Source: CAZFZT01 sp964523675
Lineage (GTDB): Bacteria > Planctomycetota > Phycisphaerae > Phycisphaerales > SM1A02
Assembly (NCBI GenBank): GCA_964523675.1
Contig: CAZFZT010000111.1
Span: forward strand, 1 to 7,817
Direction: 5' to 3'
Length of the DNA: 7,817 nucleotides
In this document: positions 1 to 6,063 of the stretch, one piece after another
How the letters are laid out: each line of letters starts with the position of its first letter
Position numbering within the stretch: the first letter of the stretch is position 1
The notes under the pieces: model-generated
The model's input: the letters and a program-made list of their open reading frames with translations, nothing else
The model's database searches: none
What the model was told of the DNA's origin: nothing
Made by a program: the position numbers and the translations under genes

Positions 1-215
1 CCGTCGATCCTGAATCGCGCTCGCCGCCGCAGGCGCCTGCGATGAATTCGTTCCGCGCCGAATCCCCAGTAGCAGAGGGGGCCGACGAATGGAAAGAGCA
101 CGACCGCCCAGATCCAAGCGATGGTGGCGGCCGGCCGCTTGTTCGCCAGGAGAATGAATGGGATCAACAGCCATGTCAACAAGTAACCGAGGATCAGCGC
201 GGTGAAGAAGGTCAT
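1..215 (-). CDS. Cardiolipin synthase-like protein, N-terminal membrane domain (partial)
   Basis: This minus-strand frame starts with ATG at 215-213 and is still open at the window edge, giving 71 codons. The protein opens with a hydrophobic helix (about residues 4-24), then 'NKRPAATIAWIWAVVLFPFV' and 'GPLCYWGFG', then an Arg-rich stretch. The order 'P-x-x-L-L-x-x-K-R-P', 'A-T-I-A-W', 'P-x-x-G-P-x-x-Y-x-x-x-G', then basic residues, is the signature of the PLDc_N domain. That domain anchors bacterial cardiolipin synthases, and some other small membrane proteins, in the inner membrane. If the gene continues into two HKD phospholipase D motifs it would condense phosphatidylglycerol into cardiolipin; that part lies outside the window. 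No other in-frame start is seen just upstream, and the ribosome binding site is weak (GGCGAG). The alternative is a short stand-alone PLDc_N protein. The domain call is firm and the full enzyme call is inference. Confidence 0.8.
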   Translation of the reverse strand, partial: MTFFTALILGYLLTWLLIPFILLANKRPAATIAWIWAVVLFPFVGPLCYWGFGAERIHRRRLRRRARFRID

Positions 216-292
216 GTGGCTCGCCGATGCAACACTTTTCTGCGGAGGTGGATGAGGACGATTCTATTGCCGCCCGCAGACCCTCCACCGAA

Positions 293-322
293 TTGTGATC
301 GTCTGGGTTGCGCGCGTATAGG
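293..322 (+). promoter_or_regulatory. Candidate sigma-70-type promoter in divergent region
   Basis: A TTGTGA box (293-298) and a TATAGG box (317-322) are separated by 18 bases and lie about 58 bases before the ATG at 380. Each box matches four of six consensus positions. The region 216-379 separates two divergent genes and must hold promoters for both. No convincing minus-strand promoter was picked out. This is a weak, sequence-only prediction. Confidence 0.3.
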
Positions 323-379
323 GAACTTCGCTTACATCACTGCGTGTGAACGGAGCCCTACGATGCGCGTGAGGCGTTC

Positions 380-829
380 ATGGTTTCACACAGAAACAAC
401 CAACGGAAGGTGCATCTGGCGGAACCGGATCAGGGGCGCCGGCCGCACCCGATGGCCAGCGAAGTTACAGAGCAGGAGTTCCGTAAAACGGGTGAGGAGC
501 GGAACGAGAATTCCGCAGCCGCACGAACTGTCGGGAATGCACAGCCGGTCAGCCGCGCTCAACGCAAAGTTGGCAGGTATCTTGCGGGGTATGGGCTGCT
601 GGTCCTTGGAATCGCGGTCATCATCACGATGATCATCATGGGAACCTGGAACTGGGGGCTCTTCGCGCTGGGGCTGGCGATCCTGTTCTGCTACATGATC
701 TTCATCAGCGCGCCGTTCTGGCTGGCCTCATCCACCAAGGTGGCGCAGGATGAAGCGGCAAAGGATGTGGTTGACGACCAACCGGAGCGAACGGACCGCG
801 CGCCTGAGCTGCGCGATCGAATGAGCTGA
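380..829 (+). CDS. Small membrane protein with two helices, function unknown
   Basis: I do not recognise this 149-residue protein. About 65 hydrophilic residues at the N terminus end in the basic run 'SRAQRKVGRYLAG'. Two closely spaced membrane helices follow (about 68-88 and 92-113), split by 'GTWNWG', and a charged acidic/basic tail of about 35 residues ends the protein. The helical hairpin suggests both termini face the same side, probably the cytoplasm. The ATG at 380 has a GAGG five bases upstream, which favours it. A second in-frame ATG at 452 begins 'MASEVTEQEF', which reads more like a natural N terminus, and the residues before it are unusually polar. trkA starts 83 bases downstream on the same strand, so co-transcription is possible. 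The hydrophobic profile and frame preference support a real gene; its role is unknown. Confidence 0.65.
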   Translation: MVSHRNNQRKVHLAEPDQGRRPHPMASEVTEQEFRKTGEERNENSAAARTVGNAQPVSRAQRKVGRYLAGYGLLVLGIAVIITMIIMGTWNWGLFALGLAILFCYMIFISAPFWLASSTKVAQDEAAKDVVDDQPERTDRAPELRDRMS

Positions 830-912
830 GACCAGCGGGCAGTTCGTGCGAGTGATGACCTGCCGCCGCGGGGATCGTATGAGCTGCGAGAAGCCGGTAT
901 CATGCCCGCTCC

Positions 913-2250
913 ATGAGGATCATCATCTGCGGCGCTGGTGAAGTCGGCACGCACGCGGCGGAAGTTCTTGCAGGCGCGGGTCATGGCATCACCATGATCG
1001 ACGCTGATGAAGATCGCCTCCGTCTCGTCGCCGACACCATGGATGTGAGCACACTGCATGGCAACTGCGCCCTGGCAGAGGTTCTGCGCGAAGCACGAGT
1101 CGGCTCGGCTGATCTGCTCGTCGCCTCGACTGATTCAGATGAAATCAATCTGCTGACTGCTTCAGTTGCGCGAGGCATGGGCGCGGCAAGGACCGTCGCA
1201 CGTGTTCATCGTGGCGCGTTCTTCGAGAACCGCGGCCTCGACTATCGCGAGCATCTCGGCATTGATCAGCTCATCTGCCCCGAATTCTCCACGGCAACCG
1301 CCATCGCGCGGACCCTCCGTAATCCTGCAGCGCTTGCCATCGAGCACTTTGCGCGTGGGACCGTCGAGATGCAGGCCGTGACCGTGAGCAGCGGAGCTTC
1401 GGCCACCGGCAAGCCCCTGTCGCAGCTGCGGCTCCCATCCGGCACACGCCTGGCTGCGATCACCCGAGGAGATCAGGTGTTCATCCCTGACGCTGAGACG
1501 GAGGTGCAGGAAGGAGACCGAATCGTGCTTGTCGGCAACTCGGACGTGTTCTATGACACGCGCAAGATGTTTCACAAGGGCGATGCCGGCAGGCAGCGCG
1601 TCGTCATCATGGGTGGCGGCAACATCACAGTCTGGCTTTGCCGCGCCCTCAAAGAGCGCAACTGGTCGATCCGTGTCTTCGAGACGAATCGCGCTCATGC
1701 TGAGGAACTTGCAGAGCGCCTCGAGTGGGTGACCGTCATTCAAGCTGATCCGACCGATCGCGATGTCTTCCAGGAGGAGAACCTCGCGCAGGCGGATGTG
1801 TTCATCTCCGTTCTTGATGATGATGAGGCAAACATCATTGGTTGTGTGCTGGCGAAGACATCCGGCGTGACGCAAACAATGGCCGTCGTGCAGCGGTCAA
1901 CATATCTTGATCTGCTCTACCTGATCGGCGTGGATCGCTCCTTCAGTCCGCGCGTCGTGGCGGCGCAGGAGATCGAGAACTTGCTTGATGACCGGCCATT
2001 GCGCTTGCTTGCCTCTCTGGCAGATGGCGTCGTCGATGTCTATCGCGTCCGTGCCGATCCGAAGTCACCGCTCATCGGGCCACCACTACGCGACATCAAA
2101 CTCGGCCACGATTGGATGATCGCAGCCCTGCGCCGGAATGGCCGAGTCTGGGTCCCCACTGCCGACGACGCCATCGAGCCGCATGACACTGTGCTGGTCA
2201 TCGGCAAACATGGCGGAGAGCAGCAGTTGGAGAAGATGTTTCATATTTGA
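913..2250 (+). CDS. trkA: Trk potassium uptake regulatory subunit TrkA
   Basis: This is the cytoplasmic, membrane-associated gating subunit of a Trk-type K+ channel/transporter. Its 445 residues are close to the usual length of about 460 for the two-lobed TrkA. Each lobe has a Rossmann RCK-N (TrkA_N) domain followed by a TrkA_C domain. The first nucleotide-binding loop is 'GAGEVG' (residues 7-12), with acidic D30 at the end of the second strand, where it would contact the ribose of NAD(H). The second lobe starts at about residue 229 with 'GGGNIT' (234-239) and acidic E257. The last glycine of that GxGxxG is replaced by T, so the second site looks degenerate. C-terminal TrkA_C segments lie at about 140-220 and 360-445. 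The ATG at 913 begins 'MRIIICGAGEVG', the expected family N terminus; there is no clear Shine-Dalgarno. trkH follows after 121 bases of heptamer repeats, which makes the pair a functional unit. Confidence 0.95.
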   Translation: MRIIICGAGEVGTHAAEVLAGAGHGITMIDADEDRLRLVADTMDVSTLHGNCALAEVLREARVGSADLLVASTDSDEINLLTASVARGMGAARTVARVHRGAFFENRGLDYREHLGIDQLICPEFSTATAIARTLRNPAALAIEHFARGTVEMQAVTVSSGASATGKPLSQLRLPSGTRLAAITRGDQVFIPDAETEVQEGDRIVLVGNSDVFYDTRKMFHKGDAGRQRVVIMGGGNITVWLCRALKERNWSIRVFETNRAHAEELAERLEWVTVIQADPTDRDVFQEENLAQADVFISVLDDDEANIIGCVLAKTSGVTQTMAVVQRSTYLDLLYLIGVDRSFSPRVVAAQEIENLLDDRPLRLLASLADGVVDVYRVRADPKSPLIGPPLRDIKLGHDWMIAALRRNGRVWVPTADDAIEPHDTVLVIGKHGGEQQLEKMFHI

Positions 2251-2251
2251 A

Positions 2252-2362
2252 GGTGTTAGGAGATAGGTGTTAGGAGTTAGGAGTTAGGGGTTAGGTCCGG
2301 GATCTCGATTCTCAAACAGCTAACTCCTAACTCCTAACTCCTAACTGCTAACTGCTAACTCC
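2252..2362. repeat. Inverted heptamer repeat between trkA and trkH
   Basis: The left arm (2252-2293) is six tandem heptamers of type GGNGTTA: ggtgtta, ggagata, ggtgtta, ggagtta, ggagtta, ggggtta. The right arm (2321-2362) is six heptamers of the complementary type TAACNCC: three taactcc, two taactgc, one taactcc. The arms are both 42 bases and flank a 27-base non-repeat loop (2294-2320). Aligned as a hairpin they pair with about five mismatches and one G-U wobble, so the transcript could form a long stem. The array starts two bases after the trkA stop and ends nine bases before the trkH ATG. It could act as a terminator-like or mRNA-stability element, or be a dispersed repeat with no role. 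There is no U-tract after the stem, so classic intrinsic termination is not supported. Confidence 0.9.
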
Positions 2363-2371
2363 TCCCCCGCC

Positions 2372-3985
2372 ATGAACTTCCGCTATGTCATCAGTCAACT
2401 TGGCCTGCTGTTCATCGTGTTCAGCGCGATCAAGTTCGTCATGGCGATTGCGTTTTACGGCTCGGAGTGGATCGTGGGCAAACACCCGGTCGAGCCGGCT
2501 TCACGAAATGCGTTGCTGCTGAGCGGCTTGGCCGGGCTTGTGATCGGACTCGCGCTATGGCGTCTGCCCCAGCTTGGCGTCAAGGCGAAGAAGGCGAACA
2601 CGCTGTCGGCCGTACCAGGAGCGGTTCGGCAGCTCGGACGGCGAGAAGCGTTGCTGCTCGTTGGGGGAACGTGGATCATCGGAGCTGCCTACGCCGCGCT
2701 CCCGTTCTTTCTTTGGGCGCATCTGGCTGATGCCACTGAACTCGGCCGACTTCACCCCTTTCGCTCCTTCGTAAACTGCTATTTCGAAGCGATGAGCGGC
2801 TTGTCCACGACCGGTGCGACCGTGCTTGCTGACATCGAAGCCGTGCCGCGAAGTCTGCTCCTGTGGCGATCGACAACACAGTGGCTCGGTGGCTTGGGCA
2901 TCATCGTCCTCTTTGTGGCAGTGCTTCCCATGCTTGGCGTTGGCGCGAAGCGACTGTATCGCAGCGAGATGTCGGGCGTATCGAAGGAAGGCGTCCAGCC
3001 GCACATCCGCGATACAGCCCGCATCCTGTGGCTGGTGTATCTCGGCTTCACCGTGGTCGAAATCATCGCTTTGCGCATAGCGGGCATGGATTGGTACCAC
3101 TCCATCAACCACACCTTCTGCACGATTGCGACCGGCGGCTTCAGCCCGAAGACCGCGAGCGTCGGCGCGTACTACGACAACCCCGCCATCCTCATCATCA
3201 TCACCATCTTCATGGCCCTCGGCGGCGTGAACTTCGCGCTCTACTACCACTTCTTCCGTGGACGAGTGCGAACGCTTTTCAAAGACACGGAGCTGCGCGT
3301 CTATCTCGCTGCCATGACGATCGGCGTTGTTCTGATTGCAGCCGCTCTCTTGTCATCCAAGAGTGCCATTGTCATGACCAACAGCGAAGAAGTTGACCCG
3401 ACGGCTGGCACATCGATCCTCCACGCCATGTTCAATGGCGTCTCGATGATGACCACGACCGGCTTCGCCTCGGCCGACTACGACCGCTGGCCCTTCCTCG
3501 CACATGCGGTGCTCATTATCTTCATGTTTCTCGGCGGTTGCGCGGGTTCAACGGCCGGCGGCATCAAGATCATCCGCATCTGGATCGTGCTCAAGGTTCT
3601 TTATTCTGAACTTGAACGCGCCTTTCGGCCGAGCGTCATCCGGCCGGTGCGCATCGGCAGGAGCGTGATCGATTCTGATGTCAAAATCGCCACGCTCGGT
3701 TTCGTCCTTGGCGTCGTGCTGCTGTTCGTGCTCGGCTCGCTGACCATCATGCTTACGGAACTGGCCAATCACCACACGCAGATGACCTACGAAACGTCAG
3801 CGACGGCGACGCTGGCGACATTGCAAATGATCGGCCCCGGCTTCGGCGAGGTCGGCCCCACGCGCAACTACGAGTGGTTCAGCGCGCCGAGCAAAATCGT
3901 CATGTGCCTGCTCATGGCGCTTGGCCGCTTGGAGATCTTTGCGATCATTGTCCTCTTCACGCCCCGCTTCTGGCGCGGCACGTAG
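2372..3985 (+). CDS. trkH: Trk potassium uptake membrane subunit TrkH
   Basis: This is the inner-membrane K+-translocating subunit that TrkA gates. At 537 residues it is close to the typical TrkH length of about 480-550. The TrkH fold has four membrane-pore-membrane repeats, and all four pore loops are visible. P1 is 'SGLSTTGATV' (filter glycine G148). P2 is 'IATGGFSP' (about 252-259). P3 is 'MTTTGFAS' (about 361-367). P4 is 'GPGFGEVG' (about 488-495). The family signature 'GGCAGSTAGGIK' lies between P3 and P4. The N terminus 'MNFRYVISQLG' is the expected family start, so the ATG at 2372 is well supported. The upstream ten bases are 'cctcccccgc', with no Shine-Dalgarno. Heptamer arrays lie directly before and after the gene in opposite orientations. 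It pairs with trkA just upstream. KtrB is the nearest alternative, but the length and signatures favour TrkH. Confidence 0.95.
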   Translation: MNFRYVISQLGLLFIVFSAIKFVMAIAFYGSEWIVGKHPVEPASRNALLLSGLAGLVIGLALWRLPQLGVKAKKANTLSAVPGAVRQLGRREALLLVGGTWIIGAAYAALPFFLWAHLADATELGRLHPFRSFVNCYFEAMSGLSTTGATVLADIEAVPRSLLLWRSTTQWLGGLGIIVLFVAVLPMLGVGAKRLYRSEMSGVSKEGVQPHIRDTARILWLVYLGFTVVEIIALRIAGMDWYHSINHTFCTIATGGFSPKTASVGAYYDNPAILIIITIFMALGGVNFALYYHFFRGRVRTLFKDTELRVYLAAMTIGVVLIAAALLSSKSAIVMTNSEEVDPTAGTSILHAMFNGVSMMTTTGFASADYDRWPFLAHAVLIIFMFLGGCAGSTAGGIKIIRIWIVLKVLYSELERAFRPSVIRPVRIGRSVIDSDVKIATLGFVLGVVLLFVLGSLTIMLTELANHHTQMTYETSATATLATLQMIGPGFGEVGPTRNYEWFSAPSKIVMCLLMALGRLEIFAIIVLFTPRFWRGT

Positions 3986-3995
3986 CGAAGAGATG

Positions 3996-4169
3996 GGAGT
4001 TAGGAGTCAGGAGTCAGGAGTTAGGTGTTAGGTGATAGGTGTTAGGTGTTAGATGCTTGATGTTGGGCAAGTTCGGAGGCCGTGTCATTGCGACAGCGAT
4101 TAGTGTGTCCAGAACGTTGAGGCCATGTTGCTCGTTATGACTCAATGCCAACTCCTGACTCCTGACTCC
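3996..4169. repeat. Second inverted heptamer repeat, asymmetric, between trkH and SulP gene
   Basis: The left array (3996-4051) has eight tandem GGNGTNA heptamers: ggagtta, two ggagtca, ggagtta, ggtgtta, ggtgata, two ggtgtta. The right array (4149-4169) has three units of the complementary type: caactcc, tgactcc, tgactcc. The segment 4003-4023 is complementary to 4149-4169 at 20 of 21 positions, and both arms carry the same TCA/TGA variant, so they look related to each other rather than to the upstream copy. The enclosed 125 bases include the remaining left units and a unique stretch (4052-4148) in which I see no gene. It starts ten bases after the trkH stop. Confidence 0.85.
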
Positions 4170-4321
4170 TTTCCCGACTCCACCGCGCCTACACTCTCGG
4201 CTTTCACGACTGCTGGCATTTCCGCTTCGAGGTTCATACGTCCCGCTTCATTCCCAAGTCGATCATCTGCCTCCGCCAGGGCTACACCCGCCGAGGCCTT
4301 TTCAATGACCTTGCTGCGGGT
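4166..4321 (+). other. N-terminal coding extension of the SulP gene without a canonical start
   Basis: In the same frame as the SulP gene, 52 codons are open from just after an in-frame TGA at 4163-4165 to the GTG at 4322. They contain no ATG, GTG or TTG. The encoded residues look like genuine SulP N terminus: 'WHFRFEVHTSRFIPKS', then 'CLRQGYTRRG' and 'LFNDLAAG', the last matching the conserved 'D-L-x-A-G' that precedes the first helix of the family. Possible explanations are a rare ATT/ATC start (for example ATT at 4250), a one-base frameshift in the genome or assembly near 'cctttccc' (4168-4175), or disruption by the adjacent heptamer array. The stretch 3986-4321 otherwise holds only the repeats. 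Confidence 0.7.
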
Positions 4322-5962
4322 GTGACCGTCGGCATCATCGCGCTGCCGCTGGCCATGGCCTTCGGCATCGCTTCCATTCCTGAGTCCGTCGCAGCCGCGG
4401 CCGGCATCTCCCCGCCGGCGGCGGGGCTGTTCACGGCTGTCATAGCGGGATTTCTCATCTCGGCCTTGGGTGGCAGCCGCGTGCAGATCGGCGGGCCGAC
4501 CGGCGCGTTCATCGTCATCGTCTATGCCGTCGCGCTGCGGCACGGCTACGACGGCCTGCTGCTGGCGACGCTCATGGCCGGCGTCATCGTCGCGCTCATG
4601 GGCCTCTTTCGCTTCGGCGCGATGATCAAGTTCATCCCTTACCCGGTCACAACCGGCTTCACCTCGGGCATTGCTGTGGTGATCGCATCGTCACAGATCA
4701 AGGACTTTTTCGGCCTTTCGATGGGCGAGGTGCCCGCGGAGTTCGTGCACAAGATGCAGGCGTTCGTCGAACATGCAGCGACGTGGAGCCCGCACACGTT
4801 CGCAGTGGGGGCCGGCTCGCTCGCGCTACTCATAGTCTTGCGCAGGGTTGTCCCGAAGGTGCCCGGCGCCATCATTGCGGTGATTGCTGCAGCGCTTGCC
4901 GTATGGGTTTGGAATCTGCCGGTGGAGACGATCGCCAGCCGCTTCGGCGAGATTCCGCGCAACCTGCCCTCACCGCGATTGCCGGCATTCTCCATGGAAC
5001 TGATGGTCGATGTGCTTCCATCGGCTCTGACGATTGCAATGCTCGCCGGCATCGAATCACTACTCTCGGCGGTTGTGTCCGACGGCATGACGGGCAGGCG
5101 TCACAAGTCCGACTGCGAGCTTGCTGCGACCGGAGTCGCCAATGTTGGCGCTGCTCTTTTCGGCGGTTTGCCCGCCACCGGCGCGATCGCGCGAACGGTC
5201 GCCAACATCAAGAGCGGCGGCAAGACGCCGCTGGCTGGCATGATCCATGCCGTAACGCTGCTCGTCGTGATGGCGCTTCTCGCGCCGCTGGCCGGTCGGA
5301 TTCCTCTAGCAGCTCTGGCGGCGGTCCTGCTCATGGTCGCCTGGAACATGAGTGAAGCGCATCACTTCCGCGCGCTGCTCAAGGCCCCGCGCAGCGATGT
5401 GCTTGTGCTGCTGCTGACGTTCGGCCTGACCGTGTTCACCGATTTGACGATCGCAGTCGGCGTGGGCGTGGTGCTGGCGTCGATGCTCTTCATGAAGCGC
5501 ATGGCCGATGTCTCGCATGTGGCGGAGATTACCAGCGAACTTGAGAACGGCACGGAAATGAGTGATGAGATTGCGGTGAGCGATCCGGATGCAATTACTT
5601 TGCGCGAAGTGCCTGAGGGTGTCGAGGTCTATGAGATCAACGGCCCGTTCTTTTTCGGCATGGCCGACCGATTGCAGGATACGCTGCGCGGGCTGGAGAA
5701 GCCGCCTCGCGTGTTCATCCTGCGCATGCGCCGCGTGCCGATGATCGACGCAACGGGTCTGCACGCTCTGGAGGAGTTTCACGAGAAGGCAAAACGCCGC
5801 GGGACGACATTGCTGCTTTCAGGCGTCAATCCGCGCGTCGGGCGTGTGCTGCGGAACGCCGGCTTCGACGCCGTCATCGGCACGATCAACATCACCGATC
5901 ACATCGACAAAGCGCTGGAGAGAGCGCGCGAGGTCGTTCAGTCTGCGGCATCCGTGCAGTGA
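4322..5962 (+). CDS. SulP family inorganic anion transporter with STAS domain
   Basis: This inner-membrane SulP/SLC26 transporter probably imports sulfate or bicarbonate. The transport domain has many hydrophobic helices to about residue 392. Conserved pieces include 'ALPLAMAFGIAS' near the N terminus, 'GGPTGAF' (57-63), a 'GRRHKSDCELAATGVANVGA' segment and 'GGLPATGAIARTVANI' (281-296). The C-terminal cytoplasmic STAS domain spans about 425-535 and carries 'MIDATGLHAL' (474-483), the phospho-acceptor-like loop of anti-sigma-antagonist folds; here T478 sits where many homologues have S or T. From the GTG at 4322 the protein has 546 residues, but homology-like sequence continues 52 codons upstream, so the true protein may be nearly 600 residues, typical for the family. 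The GTG start cuts off the conserved 'DLAAG' and is probably not the real one. Substrate cannot be read from sequence: a BicA-like Na+-bicarbonate symporter and a sulfate permease are both possible. Confidence 0.9.
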   Translation: MTVGIIALPLAMAFGIASIPESVAAAAGISPPAAGLFTAVIAGFLISALGGSRVQIGGPTGAFIVIVYAVALRHGYDGLLLATLMAGVIVALMGLFRFGAMIKFIPYPVTTGFTSGIAVVIASSQIKDFFGLSMGEVPAEFVHKMQAFVEHAATWSPHTFAVGAGSLALLIVLRRVVPKVPGAIIAVIAAALAVWVWNLPVETIASRFGEIPRNLPSPRLPAFSMELMVDVLPSALTIAMLAGIESLLSAVVSDGMTGRRHKSDCELAATGVANVGAALFGGLPATGAIARTVANIKSGGKTPLAGMIHAVTLLVVMALLAPLAGRIPLAALAAVLLMVAWNMSEAHHFRALLKAPRSDVLVLLLTFGLTVFTDLTIAVGVGVVLASMLFMKRMADVSHVAEITSELENGTEMSDEIAVSDPDAITLREVPEGVEVYEINGPFFFGMADRLQDTLRGLEKPPRVFILRMRRVPMIDATGLHALEEFHEKAKRRGTTLLLSGVNPRVGRVLRNAGFDAVIGTINITDHIDKALERAREVVQSAASVQ

Positions 5963-5967
5963 TGCTC

Positions 5968-5983
5968 AGCCGCTCTCGCGGCT
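5968..5983 (+). terminator. Short hairpin after the SulP gene
   Basis: AGCCGC (5968-5973), TCTC loop and GCGGCT (5978-5983) form a perfect six-pair GC-rich stem starting six bases after the stop codon. No T-tract follows, so it is at most a weak or factor-assisted terminator. Confidence 0.3.
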
Positions 5984-5999
5984 TCGCTCGATCACTTGA

Positions 6000-6029
6000 C
6001 CACGGAGGGCCACGGAGAGCCACGGAGAG
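6000..6029. repeat. Decamer tandem repeat CCACGGAG(G/A)G, three units
   Basis: Three adjacent ten-base units: ccacggaggg, ccacggagag, ccacggagag. A matching array in reverse orientation lies at 7006-7033, so the two enclose the gene at 6064-6975. The reverse complement of 7006-7033 matches 6000-6027 at 25 of 28 positions. CACGGAG-type short repeats are dispersed in many environmental bacterial genomes. Confidence 0.85.
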
Positions 6030-6035
6030 GGGAGC

Positions 6036-6062
6036 ATGAATAAATCATGGTTACCATGGTGA
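6036..6062 (+). other. Possible eight-codon leader reading frame
   Basis: The ATG at 6036 follows a strong purine-rich run (gagaggggag) one base away and encodes MNKSWLPW before a TGA at 6060-6062. That stop lies one base before the GTG start at 6064. It could be a short leader translationally coupled to the downstream gene, or the true N terminus displaced by a frameshift. Such short frames also arise by chance. Confidence 0.25.
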
Positions 6063-6063
6063 T

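Noticed and set aside
42..632. Plus-strand frame of 196 codons
   Set aside because: It runs antisense to the clear PLDc_N gene and then overlaps the membrane protein at 380-829 in another frame; the product is Arg/Ser/Pro-rich with no domain.
1162..1875. Minus-strand frame of 237 codons inside trkA
   Set aside because: It is a high-GC shadow of trkA codons with a low-complexity His/Arg-rich product and no motif.
2555..3250. Minus-strand frame of 231 codons inside trkH
   Set aside because: It lies opposite the pore-loop-encoding part of trkH and translates to a charged sequence with no hydrophobic core.
2252..4169. CRISPR array
   Set aside because: Units are seven bases in direct tandem with no spacers of regular length, and no cas genes are present.
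4125..4325. 66-codon plus-strand frame beginning MLLVMTQCQ as a separate gene
   Set aside because: It overlaps the family-like SulP N-terminal codons in another frame and has a Ser/Pro/Ala-rich product; kept only as a possible source of the SulP start.
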